DNA of 64,000 bases from positions 734,078 to 798,077 of the forward strand of contig NZ_FNHV01000002.1 in the NCBI RefSeq assembly GCF_900103585.1, read 5' to 3'. Below the pieces are notes generated by a model. The model had not been told where the DNA came from. It did not search any database and was given only the letters and a program-made list of their open reading frames with translations. Position numbers and translations under genes: made by a program. Source of the stretch: Streptomyces sp. cf386 (GTDB lineage: Bacteria > Actinomycetota > Actinomycetes > Streptomycetales > Streptomycetaceae). This document shows, in pieces, positions 24,437 through 33,426 of the stretch; positions within the stretch are counted from its first letter, which is position 1; every line of letters begins with the position of its first letter.

Positions 24437-25714
24437 ATGAATGACTGGCCCCAGGCATGGTCCGACGACAACCGCGGCAACCGTTACGGACGCGGCAGCG
24501 CGAGCGCACAGCCCGAGGGCGCGCGCGTGATGCGGCAGGTCCGCCGCGGTCCGGCGGCACCGCCCGGCCAGGGCTACGGCGGGGTGCCGCAGCAGCCGTC
24601 GTACGTCAACGGCCAGGGCCATGGCGGCTACGACGACGACGGGTACGACAGCGGCTACAACACCGGCCAGGTCTACGGCGGTGGTGGCGGTGGCGGGGAC
24701 GACCGTACGGGGATGCGCGAGCCGCGGCCCGCGCCGAACTGGCGGCGCCGTATCAAGGTGACCACGATCACGCTGGTGACGGTGCTGCTCGTGACGAGCG
24801 TCGCCACCTACTTCTGGGCCGACTCCAAGCTCAACCGCGAGGTCGACCTCTCCAAGGTCATCGAGCGGCCGGAGGCGGGCGAGGGCACCAACTACCTCAT
24901 AGTCGGCTCCGACAGCCGGGCGGGCATGTCGGCCGAGGAGAAGAAGAAGCTGCACACCGGGTCCGCCGAGGGTAAGCGCACCGACTCGATGATGATCCTG
25001 CACACCGGCAGCGGCGCCCCGACGCTGATCTCGCTGCCCCGTGACTCGAACGTCACGATCCCGTCGTTCAAGGGCTCGGACTCCGGCAAGCTCTACCCGG
25101 GCACCGGCCGTCAGGTGAAGCTGAACGCGGCCTACGCGGAGGACGGCCCCGAACTGCTGGTCCGTACCGTCGAGGCCAACACCGGTCTGCACATCGACCA
25201 CTACGTCGAGATCGGCTTCGCAGGCTTCGCGAACATCGTGGACTCGGTCGGCGGTGTCGAGATCGACATCCCGCAGGACATCAAGGACTCCAAGTCCGGC
25301 GCGGACTTCAAGAAGGGCAAGCAGACCCTGAACGGCGAGGAGGCGCTCGCCTTCGTCCGCACCCGGTACGCGCTGGCCGGCTCCGACCTGGACCGTACGA
25401 AGAACCAGCAGAAGTTCCTCTCGGCGCTGGCCAACCAGGTGGCGACGCCGGGCACGATCCTCAACCCGTTCAAGCTGTACCCGACCATGGGCGCCGGCCT
25501 GGACTCCCTGATCGTCGACAAGGACATGGGCCTGTACGACCTGGCGTCCATGTTCTGGGCGATGAAGGGCGTCAGCGGCGGCGAGGGCAAGTCCATGAAC
25601 ATGCCGATCTCGGGCAACTCCGCGAACGGCAACCTCCAGTGGGACACCGCGAAGGTGAAGACGCTGGTGGAGCAGCTGAAGAACGACGAGACGGTGACCG
25701 TCTCCGGCAAGTGA
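24437..25714 (+). CDS. LytR-CpsA-Psr (LCP) family glycopolymer ligase 1
   Basis: The 425-residue protein has a long disordered cytoplasmic N-terminus rich in Gly/Tyr/Asp (residues 1-100). A membrane helix (VTTITLVTVLLVTSVATYFW) and an external LCP domain (about 150-370) follow. LCP hallmarks are NYLIVGSDSRAG, ISLPRDS, QVKLNAAYAEDGPELLVRTV, DHYVEIGFAGFANIVDSVGG and LAFVRTRY. LCP enzymes transfer lipid-linked wall polymers onto peptidoglycan. There is no LytR_C domain. It is transcribed opposite to the other four LCP genes and ends in a 23-bp hairpin. Confidence 0.93.
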   Translation: MNDWPQAWSDDNRGNRYGRGSASAQPEGARVMRQVRRGPAAPPGQGYGGVPQQPSYVNGQGHGGYDDDGYDSGYNTGQVYGGGGGGGDDRTGMREPRPAPNWRRRIKVTTITLVTVLLVTSVATYFWADSKLNREVDLSKVIERPEAGEGTNYLIVGSDSRAGMSAEEKKKLHTGSAEGKRTDSMMILHTGSGAPTLISLPRDSNVTIPSFKGSDSGKLYPGTGRQVKLNAAYAEDGPELLVRTVEANTGLHIDHYVEIGFAGFANIVDSVGGVEIDIPQDIKDSKSGADFKKGKQTLNGEEALAFVRTRYALAGSDLDRTKNQQKFLSALANQVATPGTILNPFKLYPTMGAGLDSLIVDKDMGLYDLASMFWAMKGVSGGEGKSMNMPISGNSANGNLQWDTAKVKTLVEQLKNDETVTVSGK

Positions 25715-25731
25715 GCAGCGCGCACCGCGCG

Positions 25732-25781
25732 GACGACGGACGTCGGGGGCACCCTTGGGGGTGCCCCCGACGTCCGTCGTC
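25732..25781. terminator. Strong terminator after LCP gene 1
   Basis: A perfect 23-bp stem (25732-25754 with 25759-25781), loop TTGG, contains GGACGTCGGGGGCACCC and its complement. It lies between convergent genes. Confidence 0.93.
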
Positions 25782-25804
25782 CGACGGTCCTCACACAGTG
25801 ACCG

Positions 25805-26167
25805 TCACATCGTGGCGCCCGCCATCGAGCGACAGGACTCGGCACAGCGGCGACACGCCTCGGCACAGCGCATCATCTGGGGATCGTCCGGCATGGACAT
25901 ACACGCCTCGGCGCACATCTCACAGGCCTTGGCGCACATCGCGCACATCTCGGCCGACATGGGCGAGCGGCGCATCATCATGTCCGCGCACATACGGGTC
26001 GTCTCGGCGCAGTCCATGAGCGCCCGCATGATCTGCATCTGCGGCTGGCCGCCCATCTGCATGCAGGAGCTCATCGTCTCCTCGCAGACCACATGGCAGG
26101 ACATGCACGCGTCGACGCAGGCCTGCATCTGCTTGCTCATCGCGGGCATGGTTCCGGGCTGGGTCAT
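25805..26167 (-). CDS. Cytosolic four-helix copper storage protein (Csp/DUF326)
   Basis: The 120-residue protein carries 16 cysteines arranged along amphipathic helices: ACVDACMSCHVVC, DCAETTRMCADMMM, MCAMCAKACEMCAEACM and RCAEACRRCAESC. This is the pattern of Csp proteins, four-helix bundles that hold many Cu(I) ions inside the bundle. The N-terminus (MTQPGTMPAMSKQ) has no Tat or Sec signal, pointing to the cytosolic Csp3 type, which is known in Streptomyces. GGAGGA lies just before ATG 26167. It is monocistronic, convergent with LCP gene 1, and complements the copper locus at 16241-20633. Confidence 0.93.
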   Translation of the reverse strand: MTQPGTMPAMSKQMQACVDACMSCHVVCEETMSSCMQMGGQPQMQIMRALMDCAETTRMCADMMMRRSPMSAEMCAMCAKACEMCAEACMSMPDDPQMMRCAEACRRCAESCRSMAGATM

Positions 26168-26367
26168 GGCTCCTCCTGGGGGTGCGGGAGCCCGGGCGGG
26201 CCCCGTGCCCTTCCGTCCTACGCCCGCCGGACCCGGGGCGCCATCGGGCGAACGGCAACAATTCCCACCAGATACCGCGCGGCACAGGGTCCCCCTCCTC
26301 CACCTGAGGTCGTGACGCAGCGTCATCGACCCCATTGGAGTGATGACCAGGAGTCACGGCGGGCCTC

Positions 26368-26803
26368 ATGATCCTCGTGACCAGTGCCACCGGAAACGTA
26401 GGAAGCGCCCTGGTGAAGGAGTTCGCGCCACTGGACGCCGAACCGCTCTGTGGCCTCACCCCGTGACCCCGTGGGGGCCGCGTTTCCCACCGATGCCGAA
26501 GCCGTCGAGGGCGACGTAGGACGACCGGCCTCACTCAAGCCCGCGCACCATCCACCCCGCGGACATCGCCTCGGTGGACCGCGCCGCGCTGACCGAGACC
26601 GGCCACCTGGGACAGACGTACGGGCTGACCGGCCCGGAGCCGATCACTCCGCGCCGGCAGCTCGAAGCCATCGCGCACGCGCTGTGACGGGAAGTGCCGT
26701 TGGCCCCGATCAGCCGAGCGGAAGCACACCGTGGCATGGCCCCGTTCCTGGGGGACGAGAACGCCGAGTCCTTCCGCCGAGCGGGCTCACGGCCCTACGA
26801 GCA
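26368..26803 (+). pseudogene. Decayed NmrA-like NAD(P)-binding protein
   Basis: The start MILVTSATGNVGSALVKEF (26368 on) is the nucleotide-binding N-terminus of an NmrA/SDR-type protein, but the frame stops at 26464. A second frame then gives DAEAVEGDVGRPASLKPA, the next conserved strand. A third gives RTIHPADIASVDRAALTE, TYGLTGPEPITPRRQLE and ends at TGA 26685. The same frame past that stop continues VPLAPISRAEAHRGMAPF. So the gene has frameshifts, has lost its middle (about half the usual length), and has an in-frame stop. Its 3' end touches the stop of LCP gene 2. Confidence 0.75.
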
Positions 26804-28249
26804 CACCGCCTCGTCCCCCCGCACCACGATCGACTCCCCCTGCGTCGGGTCCGTGGAGCGCACCTTCAGGACCCGCTGGAAGTCCGCCCCGACGACCACC
26901 TTCAGCGTCGAGCCCAGCCCCTTCACCGGTCGCAGCTCGCTTCCGGGCAGCGCGGCCGCGAGAGACTTCGCCGAGCGGTCCCAGCGAGGGTCGTGGGCGA
27001 CGACCGTGCGCGGCACGGTGCGGCCCGTCGCGTCCACCGGCCGCCCGGTCGTCCGGAACCCGGTCGCCGCCAGCGCCGCGTCGACGCGTTTGCCGAGGCC
27101 CTCCGTCTGCGTGCCGTTCTCCACCTGGACGCGGATCTCCTGCGGGGCGACCTCCACGGGGACCGCCTTGGTCCGCCCCCGGAGCGCGGCCAGCGGCTGG
27201 TCCTCGCGCAGCGCCCGGAAGAGCCGCTCGGCCTTCTCCGTGTCCCACTTCACCGTGGAACCGATGCCCTTCACGGTGTACGACATCTGCCGGATGGGCA
27301 CGGTCGTGAACTCCGACGACGACGGCGAGAAGTTCCGCATCGCCCGCCCGAGGTCCAGCAGCTCGCCCGTCCCGAATCCCTTGTCCGCCCGCACCGAGCC
27401 CAGCACCGCCCGCGTCACGTCCCGGAACCGCATCGGGTTCAGCAGGATCCCGGAGGACGTCGCCCGCGCGATCAGCCCCGCCATGAAACGCTGCTGCCGC
27501 TGCATCCGGCCCAGGTCGGAGCCGCTGTCGATGTGCCGCGCGCGCACGTACTGCAGCGCCTCGCCGCCCATCAGCCGATGGGTGCCGGCCGGCAGGTCGA
27601 GTCCGGTGTACGAGTCCTTCAGCGGCTCAGCGGTGCAGATCTGGACGCCGCCGACCACGTCCACCGTCTTCATGAAGCTGGTGAAGTCGACCTCCAGATA
27701 GTGGTCGATCTTGACGTGGGTCATGTGCTCGACCGTGCGCACGGTGAGGTTCGGGCCGCCCTCCGCGTACGCCGCGTTGATCTTGATGGGGTGCGCCGCG
27801 CGGCCCTCTCCGTCGGGCACCTCGGCGTACGAGTCGCGTGGCAGGCTCACCACGCTCGCCCGCTCCCGGTCCCCCGAGATGTGCACGATCATGATCGTGT
27901 CGGTGCAGTGACAGGGCGCCCCGCCGAGCCGGTACTTGCGCCGCTCCTCCGCGCTGATGCGGTCGCGGCCGTCGGTGCCGACGAGCAGGACGTTCATCCC
28001 GGTCCCGGCCTGCGGCCGGTTCTTCATGTCCTTGAACGGGTCCACGCGCTCGATCTTCGCGTCCAGGCTGGTGACCACCGCGTGTCCGATCCCCGCCGAG
28101 GCGAGGACCACGACGGACAGTGTGGTCACCGCCCGCATGGCCCACCGTGGCCGCTTCCGCCGTACCGGCGCGACCGGCCGCGCACCGCGGCGGGACGGCT
28201 GCGGACGGCGCTGCACGGGGGAGGGGGACTGGCGGGGCGGCGTGGGCAT
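26795..28249 (-). CDS. LCP family glycopolymer ligase 2 with LytR_C domain
   Basis: The 484-residue protein has a basic Pro-rich cytoplasmic start, a membrane helix (AVTTLSVVVLASAGIGHAVV), an LCP domain (about 80-330) and a C-terminal LytR_C domain (IRVQVENGTQTEGLGKRVDA). LCP motifs are NVLLVGTDGRD, VSLPRDSYAEV, IKINAAYAEGGPNLTVRTVE, DHYLEVDFTSFMKTVDVVGG and ALQYVRARH. ATG 28249 is used since the longer frame adds non-conserved sequence. Two extra cysteines (PCHC) lie in the loop before the TIMIVH strand. It is divergent from the GT2 gene at 28393, so the 143-bp gap is a shared promoter region. Confidence 0.92.
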   Translation of the reverse strand: MPTPPRQSPSPVQRRPQPSRRGARPVAPVRRKRPRWAMRAVTTLSVVVLASAGIGHAVVTSLDAKIERVDPFKDMKNRPQAGTGMNVLLVGTDGRDRISAEERRKYRLGGAPCHCTDTIMIVHISGDRERASVVSLPRDSYAEVPDGEGRAAHPIKINAAYAEGGPNLTVRTVEHMTHVKIDHYLEVDFTSFMKTVDVVGGVQICTAEPLKDSYTGLDLPAGTHRLMGGEALQYVRARHIDSGSDLGRMQRQQRFMAGLIARATSSGILLNPMRFRDVTRAVLGSVRADKGFGTGELLDLGRAMRNFSPSSSEFTTVPIRQMSYTVKGIGSTVKWDTEKAERLFRALREDQPLAALRGRTKAVPVEVAPQEIRVQVENGTQTEGLGKRVDAALAATGFRTTGRPVDATGRTVPRTVVAHDPRWDRSAKSLAAALPGSELRPVKGLGSTLKVVVGADFQRVLKVRSTDPTQGESIVVRGDEAVCS

Positions 28250-28392
28250 GGGGGAGATACCTCCGCTGTCGCTTGCCCTGGGGGCCGTACGTGGGATCCG
28301 TGAGCACCGTAGGCCCATACGATCTGCTGCCCGGTGCAGCGACCCCGGCGGCGCGCAAGGGTGTCCCCCGTTCGCGGTAACGTGAGCCCCCT

Positions 28393-29421
28393 ATGAACGC
28401 CAATCCCGACGTGCAGCTCCCCGCCGTGTCCGTCATCATGCCCGTCCTGAACGAGGAGCGGCATCTGCGCGGAGCCGTCCAAGCGATCCTCGCGCAGGAG
28501 TACGCCGGCGAGATGGAGGTCGTGATCGCCCTCGGTCCCTCCTCGGACCGCACGGACGAGATCGCCGCCGAGCTCGTGCAAGAGGACCCTCGCGTCCACA
28601 CCGTCCCGAACCCGACCGGCCGCACGCCCGCCGCCCTCAACGCCGCGATCAAGGCCTCCCGCCACCCGATCGTCGTCCGCGTCGACGGCCACGGCATCCT
28701 CTCGCCCAACTACATCGCCACCGCCGTACGGCTCCTGGAGGAGACCGGCGCGCAGAACGTCGGCGGCATCATGCACGCCGAGGGCGAGAACGACTGGGAG
28801 CACGCCGTCGCCGCCGCGATGACCTCGAAGATCGGCGTCGGCAACGCCGCCTTCCACACGGGCGGCGCGGCCCAGCAGGCCGAGACCGTCTACCTCGGCG
28901 TCTTCCGGCGCGAGGCGCTGGAGCAACAGGGCGGCTACAACGAGGAGTTCATCCGCGCCCAGGACTGGGAGCTGAACTTCCGGATCCGCGAGGCGGGCGG
29001 GCTGATCTGGTTCTCGCCCGAGCTGAAGGTGTCGTACCGCCCCCGTCCTTCGGTGCGTGCCCTCGCCAAGCAGTACAAGGACTACGGCCGCTGGCGCCAT
29101 GTCGTCGCCCGCTACCACGCCGGCTCCATCAACCTGCGCTACCTCGCCCCGCCGACGGCGGTGTGCGCGATCGCGGCGGGCCTCGTGCTGGGCGCCCTGG
29201 TCACCCCGTGGGCCCTGGTCGTCCCCGGCGGCTACCTCGCGGCCATCACCGCCGGCTCGGTCCCGGCCGGCCAGGGCCTGCCCCTGAAGGCACGCCTGCA
29301 GATCCCGGTCGCCCTCGCCACCATGCACATGTCCTGGGGCTACGGCTTCCTCACCAGCCCGCGGTCCCTGGCGCGGAAGGTCATCGCCTCCCGCCGCCCG
29401 GCCGTGCTCAGCGCCAACTGA
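28393..29421 (+). CDS. Family 2 glycosyltransferase (ExoA-like)
   Basis: The 342-residue protein has a GT-A domain (residues 10-240) with VSVIMPVLNEERHLRGAV, GPSSDRTDEI, PTGRTPAALNAAIKASRHP and the metal-site VRVDGHG in place of DxD. FIRAQDWELNFRIREAGG is the acceptor-side motif. Two or three C-terminal membrane helices follow (AVCAIAAGLVLGALVTPWAL and others). It resembles succinoglycan-type transferases that add a sugar to a lipid-linked intermediate. It sits between LCP genes 2 and 3, so it probably builds a polymer they attach; the donor sugar is unknown. Confidence 0.9.
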   Translation: MNANPDVQLPAVSVIMPVLNEERHLRGAVQAILAQEYAGEMEVVIALGPSSDRTDEIAAELVQEDPRVHTVPNPTGRTPAALNAAIKASRHPIVVRVDGHGILSPNYIATAVRLLEETGAQNVGGIMHAEGENDWEHAVAAAMTSKIGVGNAAFHTGGAAQQAETVYLGVFRREALEQQGGYNEEFIRAQDWELNFRIREAGGLIWFSPELKVSYRPRPSVRALAKQYKDYGRWRHVVARYHAGSINLRYLAPPTAVCAIAAGLVLGALVTPWALVVPGGYLAAITAGSVPAGQGLPLKARLQIPVALATMHMSWGYGFLTSPRSLARKVIASRRPAVLSAN

Positions 29422-29443
29422 GCCCGCCGGGCGGGGGAGCCCG

Positions 29444-31096
29444 TCACCAGGTGAAGTCCGGGTCCACCTTCATGCACGCCTTGGTGTCGGAGGCGCTCAG
29501 CGCCTCCGCCGTGTCCGGCGTCTTGTCGTCCTTCTTCGGGGCCTTGTACGCCGTACCCTCCCGCCAGTCGGCGCCGACGACGAGGGTGACGCCGGAGACG
29601 TCCGTGGACTTCTCCACGGCACTGGTCGGAATACCGAGCGCCTTGGCGACCCGCTGGGCGTCGCCCTCCAGGTCGGCGGACGGGTAGCGGACGAGCGTCG
29701 TGTCCGCGGTCGGCGTGGTCGACGCGTCGGCCACGGCCTGGGTGAAGCCCTTGCCGACGAGCAACCCGGCGACCGTTCTCGCGCGGCCCTGGGCCGGGGC
29801 GAGGACGTCGGTGCGGGTGCCGTTCTGCACCTGGACGGCGATCTCGCCGTCCGCCGCCGCCGGGTCGGTGGACGCCTTCTCCGTGGTGGACTTCTTCTTG
29901 TCCTTGCCGTCGAGCGCGATGTCCTCACGCACCAGCCGGAACAGCTTGGTCGCGTCGTCGGTCGGCACCACCCGGCCGGTCTGGATCGTGTCGTACTCGT
30001 TCGGCATCGTCGTCATGGTGATGCGCGAGGTGGGCACCTTCTTGAGCTCGCCCGCCAGGTCGTAGAGCTTCGCGACCGTGCCCAGGCCCGGGTCGACGGT
30101 GAGCGCCTTGGTGGCCGCCTCGGCGAGCGAACGCAGCTTGCCCGGGTTGCTCAACTTCGCGTTCTTGCGCAGCTCGCGGACCATCGAGTTCATGTACATG
30201 TGCTGCGCCTTGGCGCGGGCCAGGTCGCTGCCGTCCTCGAAGCCGTACCGGGTGCGCAGCCACTGAAGGGCCTGCTTGCCCTGGACGTACGTCGTGCCCT
30301 TCTCCAGCTTCAGCCCGGAACCGTGGCCCTCGCGGTCCCTGGATTCGATGTTCTTGTCGACGCAGACCGGGACGCCGCCGATCGCGTCCGCCATCGACAC
30401 CACACCCGAGAAGTCGATCATCATGAAGTGGTCGATGTGGATGTCGGTCAGCTTCTCCCACGTCGCCACCGAGCACCCCGGGCCGCCACGGCCGAGCGAG
30501 CGGTTCGTCATCTCACGCCTCTCGGCCTCGTAGACGTCCCCGCTGTCCGGGTCCGTGCATGTGGGCATGTCCACCAGCGTGTCGCGCGGCATGCTCACGA
30601 CCGACATGTTGGTGCGGTCGGCGGAGACGTGCAGCAGCATCTGGACGTCGGCGAGCGGGGTGGCGCCGAACGTCTCCTTGGCGCCGCCGAGCTTCTGGTT
30701 CTCCTTGCTGTCGCGCGCGTCCGAGCCGATCAGCAGGATGTTCAGCGGCGTCTGACCGGCCGCGTTCGCCTCGGTCTTGGCGGCGCGGTCCTTCTCGTCG
30801 CCGATGTTGAGGTCGTCCTTCTTCAGATTGCCGTTGAGGTGCTGGTAGTAGAGATATCCGGCACCCGCGGTGCCCAGTATCACCACCGCCAGAACCGTCG
30901 CCGACCAGCGCAGCGCACGCCGTCTGCGGCGCCTGCTGTCGGCTCCCCGGCCGCCCCTGCGTCCCCCGCCGCCGTGCCGGCCGCCCTGGTCGGCCGGCGT
31001 GTCCTGGTCGGCCTGCGGGGTGAGCGACATGGTGTCGTCCACCGCGGGGGCATCCCCTCGCACACTGCTCTGCGCCAACTGTCTGCCCTTCCCCAC
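29444..31096 (-). CDS. LCP family glycopolymer ligase 3 with LytR_C domain
   Basis: The 550-residue protein has an Arg/Gly-rich cytoplasmic start, a membrane helix (ALRWSATVLAVVILGTAGAG), an LCP domain (about 115-390) and a LytR_C domain (IAVQVQNGTRTDVLAPAQG). Motifs are NILLIGSDARDSKE, SVVSMPRDTLVDMPTC, DHFMMIDFSGVVSMADAIGG and ALQWLRTRYGFEDGSD. GTG 31096 gives the longest plausible protein; an internal ATG before SLTPQADQ is an alternative. Two cysteines near PTCTDPDSG and GPGCSVATW could form a disulfide. Three TGTCAGACCA repeats lie upstream. Confidence 0.92.
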   Translation of the reverse strand: MGKGRQLAQSSVRGDAPAVDDTMSLTPQADQDTPADQGGRHGGGGRRGGRGADSRRRRRRALRWSATVLAVVILGTAGAGYLYYQHLNGNLKKDDLNIGDEKDRAAKTEANAAGQTPLNILLIGSDARDSKENQKLGGAKETFGATPLADVQMLLHVSADRTNMSVVSMPRDTLVDMPTCTDPDSGDVYEAERREMTNRSLGRGGPGCSVATWEKLTDIHIDHFMMIDFSGVVSMADAIGGVPVCVDKNIESRDREGHGSGLKLEKGTTYVQGKQALQWLRTRYGFEDGSDLARAKAQHMYMNSMVRELRKNAKLSNPGKLRSLAEAATKALTVDPGLGTVAKLYDLAGELKKVPTSRITMTTMPNEYDTIQTGRVVPTDDATKLFRLVREDIALDGKDKKKSTTEKASTDPAAADGEIAVQVQNGTRTDVLAPAQGRARTVAGLLVGKGFTQAVADASTTPTADTTLVRYPSADLEGDAQRVAKALGIPTSAVEKSTDVSGVTLVVGADWREGTAYKAPKKDDKTPDTAEALSASDTKACMKVDPDFTW

Positions 31097-31156
31097 CCTT
31101 AGCCCGACACGGCATCGCTCCGCGCCGGACCTCCCTGTCCGGTGCGGAGCGCACCA

Positions 31157-31311
31157 TGTCAGACCACCCTGTCCGACACTGGTTCGCTACCTGTCAGACC
31201 ACTGTGGGTCCGAACCGGGTTGGCCACGTGTCGGCAAAATTCACGCCAGGTACGGCCGTTCGGTGTGCCCGGCCTACGGTGCCTGACACAACCATGTCTT
31301 GTGTCAGACCA
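31157..31311. promoter_or_regulatory. Three TGTCAGACCA direct repeats upstream of LCP gene 3
   Basis: Exact decamers start at 31157, 31192 and 31302; the related TGTCCGACAC is at 31170-31179. They lie in the 316-bp gap 31097-31412 between LCP genes 4 and 3, which is otherwise empty. Repeated sites in a promoter region suggest binding of a regulator; none is known to me for this sequence. Confidence 0.5.
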
Positions 31312-31412
31312 ACGAGAGTCCGGCACAGTTGCGTTCCCGGCCGGAGTTTTCGGCACCGGAAACGGGCTCGCCCCTCAGCACAAGCCGACTGAGGGACGGG
31401 CCCGTTGGGTCA

Positions 31413-33203
31413 CTACTGCGCGCACTCGACCTTGTCGGCGGTGGACTTCTCCACGTCGGGCGCCTTGGTCGGAGCGGTGAGGGACTGGCCCGCACCCTTG
31501 AAGTCCTTGCCCAGCGTCAGTGTCATCGTGGGCAGGCCCTGGGAGTTGGTCACGCTCTTGCCGGGCTTCATCGCGGACCCGGAGAGCCCCATGATGGCGG
31601 CGAGCCGGCGAGCCTGGTCCGCCTGGTCCGGGGCGTACTCGAGCGTCGTCTTCGCCAACGTCGCCGGGGCGTTGCCCGCGTTCTCGGACTTCTCCACGCC
31701 CTCCTCGGTCTGCAGCCAGGTGAGCGTCGACGACGCGCTGCCGGCCTTGGCACCGCCGTTGAGGATCCGCACCCGCACCTCGGAGGCGTCGGACTTGGTG
31801 CCCTTCAGCCGGGCGGCCACGGCGGCGGCTTCCTTCTTCTTCTGCTGCTTGACCTCGGTGAAGGAGACGTCGTTCTGTATGGCCTCGAAGACCTGGGGCG
31901 CCGTCGTCTCGTTGAGTACGACGGTCGCCTTCACCTTCTCGGCCGGGTTGTCTATCACCGGAATCGTGGTGAAGGTCAGGTTCTTGGTGTTGAGCTTGCC
32001 CAGCTCCAGACCCAGGTCCTTCAGCTTGTCGATGGTGTCCAGCTGGGAGTCGACGGTCAGCGCCTTCGTGCCCGCCTCGGCCAGCTTGATCATCTTCGTC
32101 GGGCTGGTGAGGGTGTCGTTCGACTTCAGCTTGCGCATCAGCGCGCTGAGGAACTGCTGCTGCAGCCCGATCCGGCTCAGGTCACCGCCGAAGCCGACCG
32201 AGTGCCGGGTGCGGACGAAGGCCAGCGCCTGCTCGCCCTCGATCACGTGCTCGCCCTTGGTCAGATTGAGCTTGGAGTCGGGGTCGTTGATGTCCTTGGC
32301 CAGGCACACCTCGACACCGCCGACCGCCGTCGTCAGCGTCTTCACCGCGTTGAAGTCCGCCACCATGAAGTTGTCCGGCGTGATCCCGGTCAGCTCGGTG
32401 ACCGTCCGCATGGTGCAGCTGGGCGTGCGGCCTTCCTGGCCGAGGCTGGTGTTGAAGCGGACGTCGCTCTCACCCGCGATGACCTTGTAGGAGCCGTCCT
32501 CCTGCTGCGTCCGGCAGTCCGGGATGTCGACGATCAGGTCGCGCGGGATGCTGAGCGCGGTCGCGTTCGAACGGTCCTTGGAGACGTGCAGCAGGATCGT
32601 GGTGTCGGCGTGCCCGGCGCTGCCCGAGTCGCCGTACTTGTCGTTGCCCGCACCCGTGCGCTTGTCCGTGCCGATGAGCAGGATGTTGATGGCCTTGTCC
32701 TTCGAGAAGCCACCGGTGCTCGCGCCGTCGTCGGAGACGGACTGGATGTTGTCGTTGAGGTGCTCGATGTAGAGATACGCACCGGCTGCGGCGGCGACGA
32801 CCACGAACGCCATTATCCCGCCGGTCCAGAGCACGGCCTTCTTCGCCTTGCTCTTCTTCTTCACCGGCCGGCGACCACGCCGCCCCGGCAACGGCTCCTC
32901 GGGCGCACCCCGGCGCCGACGCTGCGGCGGCACCTCACGGCCCGGCGCCGTCCGCGTCTCCCGCCCCGGCGCCGCGCTCCGGTTGCGTACCGCGCCACCG
33001 GTCGTGCCGCCCGCGCCCTGGGCGCTCGTGCCGGCGGCCCGTGAGGCGGCGCCGGCACGGGAAGCGGATCTGCGAGGTCCGGGAACCGACGACTGCGGAG
33101 CGGAAGGGCTCAGTCGCAGTTCGTATTCACCGGTGTTCGGATTGAGTACCCACTGGTCTGCGGGGTCGATGTCGTCCGCCCGCCCACGGCCTTGCGCGTC
33201 CAC
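31413..33203 (-). CDS. LCP family glycopolymer ligase 4 with LytR_C domain
   Basis: The longest of the five LCP proteins has 596 residues. The N-terminus contains DQWVLNPNTGEYELRL, then a disordered Ala/Arg/Gly region ending in a basic stretch (GRRGRRPVKKKSKAKK). A membrane helix (GGIMAFVVVAAAAGAYLYI), the LCP domain (about 170-420; NILLIGTDKRTGAGND, ALSIPRDLIVDIPDC, DNFMVADFNAVKTLTTAVGG, ALAFVRTRHSVG) and a LytR_C domain (VRVRILNGGAKAGSASST) follow. GTG 33203 is used; no better start lies upstream. It probably shares a transcript direction, but not an operon, with LCP 3 (316-bp gap). Confidence 0.93.
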   Translation of the reverse strand: MDAQGRGRADDIDPADQWVLNPNTGEYELRLSPSAPQSSVPGPRRSASRAGAASRAAGTSAQGAGGTTGGAVRNRSAAPGRETRTAPGREVPPQRRRRGAPEEPLPGRRGRRPVKKKSKAKKAVLWTGGIMAFVVVAAAAGAYLYIEHLNDNIQSVSDDGASTGGFSKDKAINILLIGTDKRTGAGNDKYGDSGSAGHADTTILLHVSKDRSNATALSIPRDLIVDIPDCRTQQEDGSYKVIAGESDVRFNTSLGQEGRTPSCTMRTVTELTGITPDNFMVADFNAVKTLTTAVGGVEVCLAKDINDPDSKLNLTKGEHVIEGEQALAFVRTRHSVGFGGDLSRIGLQQQFLSALMRKLKSNDTLTSPTKMIKLAEAGTKALTVDSQLDTIDKLKDLGLELGKLNTKNLTFTTIPVIDNPAEKVKATVVLNETTAPQVFEAIQNDVSFTEVKQQKKKEAAAVAARLKGTKSDASEVRVRILNGGAKAGSASSTLTWLQTEEGVEKSENAGNAPATLAKTTLEYAPDQADQARRLAAIMGLSGSAMKPGKSVTNSQGLPTMTLTLGKDFKGAGQSLTAPTKAPDVEKSTADKVECAQ

Positions 33204-33426
33204 GGTTGTCTGAATCCTCCGTCGGGGCCACGCGGCGCCTACCCCTCCAAGGCGCTCGGGTCTCGGTCAAACAGTGCGCAAGCCTAACTACGGCTGGGTG
33301 CACCGGATCGCTCACACTATCCGGCCAGTTCAGCGTCAAGCGACGACGGTGACAAATTCCACGTCCCTACAACTGGGCAATCCGCCCCATTTCTTTGAAT
33401 TGAGGTTCGTGGACTTGGTGAGCGCT

